DNA from: SHLJ01 sp041618535
GTDB taxonomy: Bacteria > Bacteroidota > Bacteroidia > Flavobacteriales > Flavobacteriaceae
Direction: 5' to 3'
Assembly (NCBI GenBank): GCA_041618535.1
Contig: JBFKFP010000027.1
Span: forward strand, 1-23,260
Length of the DNA: 23,260 bases
In this document: piece by piece, positions 14,616 through 22,331 of the stretch
How positions within the stretch are numbered: the stretch's first letter is position 1
How the letters are laid out: every line of letters starts with the position of its first letter
The notes under the pieces: model-generated
What the model saw: the letters and a program-made list of their open reading frames with translations, nothing else
Databases searched by the model: none
What the model was told of the DNA's origin: nothing
Position numbers and translations under genes: made by a program

Positions 14616-15998
14616 ATGAAGGATCTCCCCTATGCCGAACCTTACAGGACTAAAATGGTAGAATATATCAGGCCCTCAACACCGGAGGAGCGAAAGCGTT
14701 GGATTGGAGAGGCTGATTACAATCTTTTTAACCTTTCTTCAGATAAAGTGTTTATAGACCTGCTCACCGATTCAGGGACCGGAGCTATGAGCGATAAGCA
14801 ATGGGCCGAAATGATGGTGGGCGATGAGAGTTATGCGGGCTCACAATCCTATTTGAAATTGAGGGACACGGTAAGAAGGATAACCGGATTTAAGTTTTTC
14901 CTTCCCACCCACCAGGGGCGGGCAGCAGAGAATGTGCTGTTTTCTGTTCTTGTGAAAGAAGGCGACCTGGTACCGGGAAATTCCCATTTCGACACCACAA
15001 AGGGCCATATCGAATTCCGCAAGGCATCCGTTATCGATTGCACCATTGATGAGGCATTTCATACCACGGTCTATCATCCGTTCAAAGGCAATGTGGATAC
15101 AATTAAATTGGAGAATGTCCTGGCAGAGGAAAGGGACAGGATTCCATTCGTGATCGTGACCATTACCTGCAATTCAGCAGGTGGCCAGCCGGTTTCCATG
15201 CAAAATATTAAAGCAGTTGCAGATATCTGTAAAAAATACCATATCCCCCTGCTGATAGATGCTGCCCGCTTTGCCGAAAATGCATATTTCATCAAGACCC
15301 GCGAACCGGGCTATGCCGATAAAACGATTAAGGAAATAGTCAGGGAATTCTTTTCCTGTGCCGACGGCATGACGATGAGCGCAAAAAAAGACGGGCTGGT
15401 CAATATGGGCGGATTCATTGCCCTGAATAACGAGGAGGTTTACAAAAAAGCTTCTGTATTTAGCATTATGTTCGAGGGTTTTAAAACCTATGGAGGCCTG
15501 AATGGCAGGGATATGGGAGCATTGTCTGTTGGGCTTGATGAGGCCACCGAATTCGATTACCTGCATTCGCGTATCAAACAGGTCGCATTTTTAGGGGAAC
15601 TACTGGTTGAATATGGCGTTCCTGTTCAGCAGCCTTTTGGCGGGCATGCTATTTTCCTGGATGCCAATAAATTTGTTCCTACCATCCCAAGAAAGGAATT
15701 CAGGGCGCAGGCATTGGCCATCGAGATGTATATAGTAGGGGGGATAAGGGGAGTTGAAATAGGCACCATCCTGGCAGACAGGGATCCGTTCACCCATAAA
15801 AACCGTTACCCGGAACTTGAATTGGTCCGCCTGGCCATCCCGAGAAGGACCTACTCATTGAATCATATGCGCTATGTGGCTGCGGTAATCAAGAAGATTT
15901 ATGATTCCCGTCACGAGGCGAAGCGCGGGTATCGCATAATAGACGAAGCACCTATTATGAGGCATTTCACGGTCAAGCTCGAAAAGATAACAGGCTGA
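14616..15998 (+). CDS. tnaA: Tryptophanase (tryptophan indole-lyase, EC 4.1.99.1)
   Basis: This 460-residue PLP enzyme is paralogous to the divergent tyrosine phenol-lyase and is expected to convert L-tryptophan to indole, pyruvate and ammonia. PLP-lysine motif TMSAKKDGLV (Lys258); ring-nitrogen Asp215 in LLIDAAR; Tyr73 in ESYAGS. The specificity positions are of tryptophanase type: HFDTTKGH (Asp126, matching Asp137 of the E. coli enzyme) and IRGVEIGTILADRDP, where Ile382 replaces the phenol-binding Arg. I see no tnaC-like leader peptide and no adjacent aromatic amino-acid permease, so the regulation differs from that of E. coli. It converges on the next gene with a 20-base gap. Substrate is inferred from motifs; other beta-elimination activities are possible. 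Confidence 0.88.
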   Translation: MKDLPYAEPYRTKMVEYIRPSTPEERKRWIGEADYNLFNLSSDKVFIDLLTDSGTGAMSDKQWAEMMVGDESYAGSQSYLKLRDTVRRITGFKFFLPTHQGRAAENVLFSVLVKEGDLVPGNSHFDTTKGHIEFRKASVIDCTIDEAFHTTVYHPFKGNVDTIKLENVLAEERDRIPFVIVTITCNSAGGQPVSMQNIKAVADICKKYHIPLLIDAARFAENAYFIKTREPGYADKTIKEIVREFFSCADGMTMSAKKDGLVNMGGFIALNNEEVYKKASVFSIMFEGFKTYGGLNGRDMGALSVGLDEATEFDYLHSRIKQVAFLGELLVEYGVPVQQPFGGHAIFLDANKFVPTIPRKEFRAQALAIEMYIVGGIRGVEIGTILADRDPFTHKNRYPELELVRLAIPRRTYSLNHMRYVAAVIKKIYDSRHEAKRGYRIIDEAPIMRHFTVKLEKITG

Positions 15999-16018
15999 GC
16001 CCGGTAAGAAGTTTTTTT

Positions 16019-16642
16019 TTAAAAGGTTCCTGAGAAGACCGCGATAAGGAATTCGGGGTAGCTCATGCAGCGCAAGCCCCTGAAAAGAGATCGTTTTAAA
16101 CCCAGGGCATGCCATGTGGCAGCCAGGTTGTCCACCCCGGAATTGAAGGTGCAGAAGGCTTCCATTCCGAAGGAATAATAGGTATCACCATCAACGGTCA
16201 ATTTGGTGAATTCCACCCCACATCCATCATCAACAAATTCAGTTGTATAGTCAACCGACTTGTCTTTCTTAACCTCATATACCTTCAGGAATCGCTTTTT
16301 GTTTACGGCTATCCAATCAGCAAGAAGGGCGTTGTCTATGGTATTCAGTATGTTCAGTTCTTCCGAAGAACTCCATTTAGACCAATGTTCAATATTCCCG
16401 ATCTCCTGCACGAATTCGTTTTTATCGCTTTTCAGCTTAATCTCGTGATTGCCTTCCCTTACCTTTATACCGATACTCAGCAGGCCAGTCTTCAGGTAGT
16501 AATCGGTGCGTTCGGGTTGAGGCGGAAACGTATCATTTCCATGCCGGGGATTCTGAAATGGCAGGTTTCTGAAAATGGTTTCCATAGCCTCAGCTTCATC
16601 GCTGAACCACCTGATCTCGGCGCTATGGAAAAGATTGGCCAT
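16019..16642 (-). CDS. Hypothetical protein, possibly CYTH-like
   Basis: This 207-residue protein has no signal peptide. The order of strands with alternating charged residues suggests a triphosphate-tunnel (CYTH-like) barrel: AEIRWF near the start (8-13), TDYYLKTG...IGIKVREGNHEIKLK (46-71), WIAVNKKRFLKVYEV (110-124) and GVEFTKLTVDGDTYYSFGMEAF (about 142-163). The strict N-terminal E-x-E-x-K motif is not present, only EIRWF, so this is a fold guess and not an enzyme assignment. It lies 3 bases after the alpha/beta hydrolase gene on the same strand, so the two are surely co-transcribed. No partner or substrate is known. Confidence 0.75.
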   Translation of the reverse strand: MANLFHSAEIRWFSDEAEAMETIFRNLPFQNPRHGNDTFPPQPERTDYYLKTGLLSIGIKVREGNHEIKLKSDKNEFVQEIGNIEHWSKWSSSEELNILNTIDNALLADWIAVNKKRFLKVYEVKKDKSVDYTTEFVDDGCGVEFTKLTVDGDTYYSFGMEAFCTFNSGVDNLAATWHALGLKRSLFRGLRCMSYPEFLIAVFSGTF

Positions 16643-16645
16643 AAT

Positions 16646-17449
16646 TTACACTTGAACCTGCAACCTGATAAAATCGATACACTGTGAATTAAATATTTCA
16701 GGTTGTTCTAAATTCACCACATGCCCGCAGCTCGGAACCACGACAAGGCTCGCCATGCTATGATTTTCAGAGACCTTCCTTACCGAAGGCAGGAATAAAT
16801 GATCCTCTTCTCCCATAATGTAAATGGTTGGAATTCCTATGTCATTAAGACGGAAGAATCTGAGCAAGGGGTTGATCTCGGAAGCCAGTTTAAACCATCT
16901 CACAAATTCCTTCTGGTACAATTTTTTAGCTTCTTTGATGAATAATGACCTCGACTCCTTGTGATTTCGCTTTGGCATAACTATAAAGGCGAATAACTTG
17001 TAGAGGTACATATATGGGATGACAGACTTGAAGATGACCCCGAACCGCATCAGCAATTGCGAACGCAAATTCAGCTGGGTGATGGCTCCACCCATGATCA
17101 TGCTCTGTACACGGTCGGGATAATTCTCTGCCAGGTTCCTAATTAAAATGGTACCTAATGAGATCCCTACAAAATGCGATCTTTTGATTTTGAGATGGTC
17201 AAGAACCTCAACAATATCGCCGGTGATGGAGTTGAAAGTATAATTTTCGTTAAAGGCATCTTTTAGGGTAGGCTTACTTCGTCCATGACCTCTCAGATCG
17301 AGTACAAGAACATTGAAATGTTCCCTGAAACTTCTTATCTGCCGGAACCATATGCTGGAGCTGCCGCCTGCACCATGAACGAATGTGACCCAGTGATCAC
17401 TCCCGGAGAGCTTATAAGTGTAGTGATTCAGCACAATGCTAAAATACAA
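16646..17449 (-). CDS. Alpha/beta hydrolase
   Basis: This 267-residue cytoplasmic hydrolase has the full catalytic triad: nucleophile Ser97 in GISLG, Asp216 in GEEDHLF, and His243 in PSCGHVVN. The oxyanion-hole motif is HGAGG (25-29), and DLRGHGRS (51-58) is typical of the family. A helical lid fills about 125-190. Substrate (ester, lactone or other) cannot be told. The frame opens with TTG at 17447-17449, is preceded in frame by a stop codon, and has no ATG before the catalytic core. The start is therefore TTG, or possibly the GTG at codon 6; either is unusual here. It is first in a two-gene operon with the CYTH-like gene. Confidence 0.88.
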   Translation of the reverse strand: MYFSIVLNHYTYKLSGSDHWVTFVHGAGGSSSIWFRQIRSFREHFNVLVLDLRGHGRSKPTLKDAFNENYTFNSITGDIVEVLDHLKIKRSHFVGISLGTILIRNLAENYPDRVQSMIMGGAITQLNLRSQLLMRFGVIFKSVIPYMYLYKLFAFIVMPKRNHKESRSLFIKEAKKLYQKEFVRWFKLASEINPLLRFFRLNDIGIPTIYIMGEEDHLFLPSVRKVSENHSMASLVVVPSCGHVVNLEQPEIFNSQCIDFIRLQVQV

Positions 17450-17648
17450 ATCTCAGGGCATTTCCATTCTAATTTTTGTATATTGATAACATATCACTCC
17501 AGGGTTAGATCTTTAGTTGACTCATCTATCAAGAACAGAGATACCCGTTCTACCTTGAATATCTTACCGTTGTTAACAGGATACAGTATATTTTGATTTT
17601 TTAAACTGAATTAAAAAAAATCCCATTGCGGATAAAAACCAACCAACT

Positions 17649-17921
17649 ATGCCAAAATATGTAATTGAGCGGGAAGTACCGGAAGCCGGTAACCTGACAT
17701 CTGAGGAATTAAAGAGCATTTCACAAACCTCTTGCCGAGCGTTAGAGAATCTGGGAACTCAAATCCAGTGGGTACATAGTTATGTCACCGGCAACAAGAT
17801 TTATTGTGTCTATATTGCCCCTGATGAGGCCATGGTGAGGGAACACGCCAAACAAGGAGGATTCCCTGCGAACGAGGTCAACCAGGTGGCCCATGTCATT
17901 GATCCTACCACTGCCGAATAG
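17649..17921 (+). CDS. DUF4242 family protein (nickel-binding SCO4226-like)
   Basis: This 90-residue protein is a complete DUF4242 domain: PKYVIEREVPEAG at the start, IQWVHSYVTGNKIYCVYIA in the middle (about 38-56) and REHAKQGGFPANEV near the end. The fold is a ferredoxin-like alpha/beta domain that dimerises. A characterised relative, SCO4226 of Streptomyces, binds nickel, and the conserved His and Tyr residues (His43, His66) are compatible with that, but metal use here is not shown. No signal peptide. It appears monocistronic, divergent from the hydrolase operon across a 199-base region with no clear consensus promoter. Confidence 0.88.
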   Translation: MPKYVIEREVPEAGNLTSEELKSISQTSCRALENLGTQIQWVHSYVTGNKIYCVYIAPDEAMVREHAKQGGFPANEVNQVAHVIDPTTAE

Positions 17922-18194
17922 ATCAGGAAGATATGAGAGGTTTTCAAGCCAAATTTTGATGATTAGGACAGGAAAATTTTTTCAGGCATGACCAAATTGA
18001 AATTGTGACGGTGAGTGCCGTCAAGCATCAAAAAATCGTAAGTTTGATTGGTGGCCTGTCCTTCAGTGCCGTTAGGCAAGATCGCTCTTGAATATTCAGG
18101 AGGTTTTTGAGAAATACATGCAGCCTGAAATGACTTAGAAGGATCAGGAATATCAGATATCTGTGAAACATATAAACAATACAAATAATCTGCA

Positions 18195-19484
18195 ATGAAG
18201 AAATTCACATCACTTCTTTTTATTCTGGCCATTTGCTTCCTGGCCTCTCCTCAAACGAGTTCCATTCAAAAATCACCTCCACTGTCCAAAGCTGATCCTG
18301 AATCGGCGGGTATGTCGTCTGAACGCCTGGCACGCATAGATAAAGCAATTGAGAAGAGTATCAGGAATAATGAAATACCCGGCGCTGTTGCCCTTGTAGC
18401 ACGGAACGGAAAGATCGTATATCACAAGGCTTTTGGAATGGCCGATAATGCATCGGGCAGGGCCATGAAAAAGGACGATATCTTCAGGATCGCATCGCAG
18501 ACCAAGGCCATTACCTCAACAGCCGTCATGATGCTCTGGGAAGAAGGCCTGTTCCGGCTGGATGAGCCCATAGCCAGGTACATCCCGGAATTCAAGGATG
18601 CCGTTGTGCTTGACACCTTATATGAAAACGGGAGTTGGGATGGGACTCCTGCAAGCAAACCCATTTCCATCCGGCATCTGCTCACCCATACCTCTGGTAT
18701 TGGTTATGGAGTCATTGACAATGATGAAAGATTTAAAAAAATCTATAAGGACGCCGGTGTCACTGATCTGTTTACAACCGAGAATATCAGCATTGAGGAA
18801 AGTGTAAAGAAACTGGCCAAACTTCCTTTGCACCATGACCCTGGTGAAAAGATGACGTATAGCGAGGGCCTGGACGTATTGGGGTATTTTATAGAGATCG
18901 TTTCAGGCATGCCATTTGACAAATTCCTGAGGACGCGAATTTTTGATCCCCTGGGAATGGACGACACCTGGTTCTATCTCCCAGAATCGAAACATGAGAG
19001 ATTGGTCACGGTTCAGACCAAATTGGATGACAAATGGGTCCGGTACCCGGTAACCTTTTATGATCCGGATTACCCTGTGAAAGGGGCCAAACGATTCTTT
19101 TCGGGCGGAGCCGGCCTTTCGAGCACGGCCAGGGATTATGCAACCTTTCTTCAGATGTATCTGAATAATGGTGAGCTTAATGGAATTCGACTCCTTAGCA
19201 GGACCACCGTGCAATTCATTATGGACAACCAGATTGGAGATCTCTGGGGTGATTCAGGAAGGTATTACGGACTGGCTTTCGGTGTTATCGATGAGAGAGG
19301 TCAGGGCCTTGGAGGAAGTGGCAGTGAGGGTACTTTCAGCTGGGGCGGTTACTTCAACACCCAGTATTTTGCGGATCCTAAAGAAAAGATCATAGGGGTC
19401 CTAATGAAGCAAACACAGCGCAGCGGACCCGATAACTCGGGCTGGAAATTTCAACAGCTTGTCGGGCAGGCCGTAGATGATTGA
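18195..19484 (+). CDS. Exported serine hydrolase, class C beta-lactamase-like
   Basis: This 429-residue protein has a Sec signal peptide (about 1-20) and a beta-lactamase/transpeptidase-like domain (family S12, about 35-420). The catalytic S-x-x-K motif is SQTK (Ser101, Lys104). The second motif is Y-S-E (222-224) where Y-S/A-N is usual; Tyr is kept but Asn is replaced. The third region contains GTFSWGGYFN (380-389), the W-G-G form seen in esterase-type members. These features point to an esterase, D-amino-acid peptidase or similar hydrolase more than to antibiotic resistance. It probably acts in the periplasm. The 273 bases upstream hold no gene I can support. It stands alone before the small repeat element at 19497. 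Confidence 0.88.
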   Translation: MKKFTSLLFILAICFLASPQTSSIQKSPPLSKADPESAGMSSERLARIDKAIEKSIRNNEIPGAVALVARNGKIVYHKAFGMADNASGRAMKKDDIFRIASQTKAITSTAVMMLWEEGLFRLDEPIARYIPEFKDAVVLDTLYENGSWDGTPASKPISIRHLLTHTSGIGYGVIDNDERFKKIYKDAGVTDLFTTENISIEESVKKLAKLPLHHDPGEKMTYSEGLDVLGYFIEIVSGMPFDKFLRTRIFDPLGMDDTWFYLPESKHERLVTVQTKLDDKWVRYPVTFYDPDYPVKGAKRFFSGGAGLSSTARDYATFLQMYLNNGELNGIRLLSRTTVQFIMDNQIGDLWGDSGRYYGLAFGVIDERGQGLGGSGSEGTFSWGGYFNTQYFADPKEKIIGVLMKQTQRSGPDNSGWKFQQLVGQAVDD

Positions 19485-19496
19485 TTTTAAAAACCG

Positions 19497-19650
19497 ATAG
19501 GCAAAGAAATTCATCGACACCGCAATTAAGGGAAAAACGGATAAATCAAAACCATTTTTCCATCGCGTCAGTGCCTTCGTTGTTTTAATATCTTGACACT
19601 CAGTGCCCGTTCGGGAGGGCACATTCAGGTTGACGAATTTCTTTGCCTAT
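19497..19650. mobile_element. Small MITE-like element with 22-bp inverted termini
   Basis: The segment 19497-19518 and the reverse complement of 19629-19650 agree at 20 of 22 bases (shared core TAGGCAAAGAAATTC). The arms enclose about 110 bp with no reading frame of note and a central hairpin GTGCCC/GGGCAC. The core GGCAAAGAAATTC is flanked by TA on both sides, as expected for TA-targeting IS630/Tc1-mariner-type elements, so a non-autonomous MITE is a fair inference. No transposase is nearby and no second copy was seen in the window. A long hairpin terminator or structured RNA is the alternative. Confidence 0.5.
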
Positions 19651-19966
19651 TGAATAACCGTGCCTAAAGCCATGGCATAGGACTGGTTAATTTTAAATAA
19701 ACACCATTCTCATTGCGTAATATTTTTGAGGTTGTTTTCTTCACCACCAAAGAACCGTTAAAGAATTTTACTATCTTTAATGTCGTTCATTTTTAACCAA
19801 CCATGCCGACACTAATTTTAAGAGGCCCCCAAAATCTTGAGGTCCGATTATCTCGTCAATTGACGATAAGTTTGGCATTCAGTCCTTTTCCCAACATCTT
19901 CCTCTTCTACCGTTGCACCTCAGGAAAGTATTATCAATTTCACTTGCTATAAATCAATCAACCATT
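19651..19966. other. Upstream region of the sulfotransferase operon
   Basis: Non-coding leader before the arylsulfotransferase gene. TATCTTTA near 19770 resembles the -7 element TAnnTTTG with one mismatch, but no TTG stands 19 bases upstream. A 49-codon frame with ATG runs from 19803 to 19952, ending 14 bases before the operon's first start codon. It matches nothing I recognise and is not called as a gene. Confidence 0.35.
19854..19865. promoter_or_regulatory. 12-bp perfect palindrome, possible operator
   Basis: CGTCAATTGACG is a perfect palindrome about 100 bases before the start of the arylsulfotransferase gene. Partial symmetry (TTATC upstream, GATAA downstream) extends it. It could be an operator for the three-gene operon, or a 5' UTR hairpin if transcription starts near 19780. 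Confidence 0.4.
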
Positions 19967-21613
19967 ATGAAGAAATCACTATTAATTCTGTTACTTCCTC
20001 TCTTTTTACTGAACCTGGCTTGTAAGGACGAACCAAAAGAACCTGGCCCGGAGCCGGTAGCGATAAAGGAATGGAAACCCGAGGACACCCGCTCTATTAC
20101 GGGTAACACCTTAAAGCGCGGGCTCATCACCAAAACCGATAAGGCCACTCCTGGCTACGTGATGTTCCAGCCTTCGGAAAGCACCAAGACCATTCTGATA
20201 AACCTTGACGGAGAGGTAGTACATGAATGGAATACCGAATTCAACAGCATGCAGGCCTACCTGCTGGACAATGGCAACCTGCTGAGCCTTCAGCGCGACC
20301 CGGACTTTCCGACCTTTGCTGCCGGAGGGCAGGCCGGTAGGATCCGCGAATACGACTGGGAAGGCAATAAGCTCTGGGATTTCAAATATGCCACCGAGAC
20401 CGAACTCATCCATCACGATATAGAGCCCATGCCAAATGGCAATGTACTTGCCATTTCTTACGAGGTCATTCCTTTTGAGGATGCTGTTGCGGCAGGACGC
20501 GACCCAAATAATACAGCCAAGGCCGGGATTTGGCCCGATAAGATCATTGAGATCAAACCCAACAGGCCGGAAGGCGGCGAGGTGGTCTGGGAATGGCGGA
20601 TGTGGGACCATATCATCCAGGACCAGGATTCGACCCTGCCCAATTATGGAAAGTTAGCCGATAACGTTGGAAAGATAAATATCAATACCCATGCACCAGA
20701 GGGGCCGCCCATAACCCCTGAGCAGGTAGAGCAGATGAAGCAGGGCGGGATGATTACTTCGAATGCCACCGCCGATAACTGGGAATCGGATATCTCACAT
20801 TGCAATGCAGTGGCCTATAATGCAGATCTCGATCAGATCGCTATCAGCTCTCCAGGCTATGGCGAGATCTGGGTCATTGACCACAGCGTTTCGACCGAGG
20901 AGGCCAAAGGGCCTGCAGGCGACCTGATGTACCGATGGGGACATCCTGAGAATTACGGAATGGCAAATGAAAAGTATCCCAAATTACACGGCCAGCATGA
21001 CGTAAAATGGATCCCGAAAGGATATCCAGGGGAGGGCCAGCTTATGGTCTTTAACAACGACATCCCCGAACCCGGAAGCAAGTTCCCGAATGTATGGCCG
21101 GTACTGATGCAGTCGAAATCTCCCGATCCGCAGGTCGCGATTGGTGATTTAGGTAATTACAGTGCGGTCTACCAGATCAATGCGCCCCTGAATGATGACG
21201 GAACATACAGCAGGGAGGAAGGAAAGCCTTATGGCCCGAAAGAGCCAACCTGGATGTACAAGGCTCCGGATAAATATTCATTTTACTCGGCATTCGTGTC
21301 AGGGGCTCAGCGACTCAAGAACGGGAACACGCTTATTTGCTCCGGGGCCAAGGGCCGCTTCTTCGAGGTGACCCCCGTGGGTGATATAGTTTGGGAATAC
21401 TGGAACCCGTATAACTACCATTACAGGCTGCCAGACGGATCGCCTTCACAGCCAACAGGGCCCTTTAAATATGCCCAGTTCCGTGCAACACATTACGGAC
21501 CCGATCATCCGGGATTGAATGGAAGGGAAATAAAGCCGATCAGCCCTCAACCCGAGCCATTTGTATTTAAAATGCCACCCCCACCGGCTTCACCGGATGA
21601 GAGCGAGGAATAA
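19967..21613 (+). CDS. Arylsulfotransferase (ASST)-like lipoprotein
   Basis: I choose ATG at 19967 (548 residues). It starts a signal peptide (MKKSLLILLLPLFLLNLAC) with a lipobox-like Cys19, whereas the longer frame would need a TTG at 19913. The protein fits the PAPS-independent arylsulfotransferase family, a beta-propeller enzyme that moves sulfuryl groups between phenolic compounds in the periplasm. Conserved-looking His residues appear in LIHHDIEPMPNGN (149-150), ISHCNAV (278) and LHGQHDVKW (341, 344). GDLMYRWGHP and NGNTLICSGAKGRFFEV are further family-like blocks. I cannot align the catalytic His with certainty. It is first gene of an operon with a P-loop sulfotransferase and an MFS transporter. 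Donor and acceptor are unknown; some family members in this phylum may be non-enzymatic. Confidence 0.82.
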   Translation: MKKSLLILLLPLFLLNLACKDEPKEPGPEPVAIKEWKPEDTRSITGNTLKRGLITKTDKATPGYVMFQPSESTKTILINLDGEVVHEWNTEFNSMQAYLLDNGNLLSLQRDPDFPTFAAGGQAGRIREYDWEGNKLWDFKYATETELIHHDIEPMPNGNVLAISYEVIPFEDAVAAGRDPNNTAKAGIWPDKIIEIKPNRPEGGEVVWEWRMWDHIIQDQDSTLPNYGKLADNVGKININTHAPEGPPITPEQVEQMKQGGMITSNATADNWESDISHCNAVAYNADLDQIAISSPGYGEIWVIDHSVSTEEAKGPAGDLMYRWGHPENYGMANEKYPKLHGQHDVKWIPKGYPGEGQLMVFNNDIPEPGSKFPNVWPVLMQSKSPDPQVAIGDLGNYSAVYQINAPLNDDGTYSREEGKPYGPKEPTWMYKAPDKYSFYSAFVSGAQRLKNGNTLICSGAKGRFFEVTPVGDIVWEYWNPYNYHYRLPDGSPSQPTGPFKYAQFRATHYGPDHPGLNGREIKPISPQPEPFVFKMPPPPASPDESEE

Positions 21614-21647
21614 ATGAAAACAATAACCAATCAAACACTATACGATC

Positions 21648-22328
21648 ATGTCTATTAAGATAATCGGGGCAGGATGCCCCAGGACAGGAACTACCACCCT
21701 GAAAAGAAGCCTCGAGACCCTGGGCTACAAAAGGGTCTATCATATGAAGGAATTGCTTGTAAACCCGGTAAGACTGAAATACTGGGAACAGCTGGATGCC
21801 ACCGGCGATACCGACTGGGACGCCCTCTACGATGGCTTCGATGCCACAGTCGATTTCCCTGGCTATCCCTGGTACAAGGAGCATATGAAACGCTATCCGG
21901 ATGCCAAGGTGATCCTTACCGTCCGGGATTTCGATTCCTGGTATAAGAGCGTGGACAGCACCGTATTCCGGGCCGGGCCACAAACCCCGGGTGAGAAGAT
22001 CAAGATGCTTGGAAAGCTTTTGTTCAGCGCAAGAGCGCGCAAAGTGGTCAAATGCATTAAGTTCTTTAAAAGGACATTCTTCGCAGACAGGCTTCATCAT
22101 AAATTCGAGGATAAGGAATATGCCCGAAAGTACTGGGAAGACCATATAGCTGATGTAAAGGCCACAGTGCCGGCAGACAAACTGCTGGTCTATGATGTAA
22201 GGGACGGCTGGGGGCCGTTATGTGAATTCCTTGGTGTTCCGGAGCCTGCCGAGCCGCTTCCGCATCTCAATAAAAAAGAGAATTTCAAGGAGATGCTGCC
22301 CAAGCTTATGAAAGGGCAGATGGTATAG
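21648..22328 (+). CDS. P-loop sulfotransferase family protein
   Basis: This 226-residue cytoplasmic protein begins with a clear PAPS-binding loop, IIGAGCPRTGTTTLKRSLE (5-23), followed by the family's L-G-Y-x-x-x-Y-H-M (25-33). The second phosphate-binding region is VILTVRDFDSWYKSV (88-102), with Arg93 and Ser97 at the expected positions. This pattern fits the group of bacterial and fungal sulfotransferases with a P-R-T-G-T loop, which move sulfate from PAPS to an unknown alcohol, amine or carbohydrate. Some members lack proven activity. It starts 34 bases after the arylsulfotransferase gene and stops 3 bases before the transporter gene, so all three are probably one transcript. Confidence 0.88.
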   Translation: MSIKIIGAGCPRTGTTTLKRSLETLGYKRVYHMKELLVNPVRLKYWEQLDATGDTDWDALYDGFDATVDFPGYPWYKEHMKRYPDAKVILTVRDFDSWYKSVDSTVFRAGPQTPGEKIKMLGKLLFSARARKVVKCIKFFKRTFFADRLHHKFEDKEYARKYWEDHIADVKATVPADKLLVYDVRDGWGPLCEFLGVPEPAEPLPHLNKKENFKEMLPKLMKGQMV

Positions 22329-22331
22329 GCT

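Noticed and set aside
16109..16687. 192-codon plus-strand frame opposite the CYTH-like and hydrolase genes
   Set aside because: It is antisense to a well-packed two-gene operon, with no start signal and no family features.
17963..18232. 89-codon minus-strand frame before the beta-lactamase-like gene
   Set aside because: It overlaps the start of the exported hydrolase gene by 38 bases, has no recognisable family and would put a gene antisense to the hydrolase's 5' region. A decayed gene is possible but unsupported.
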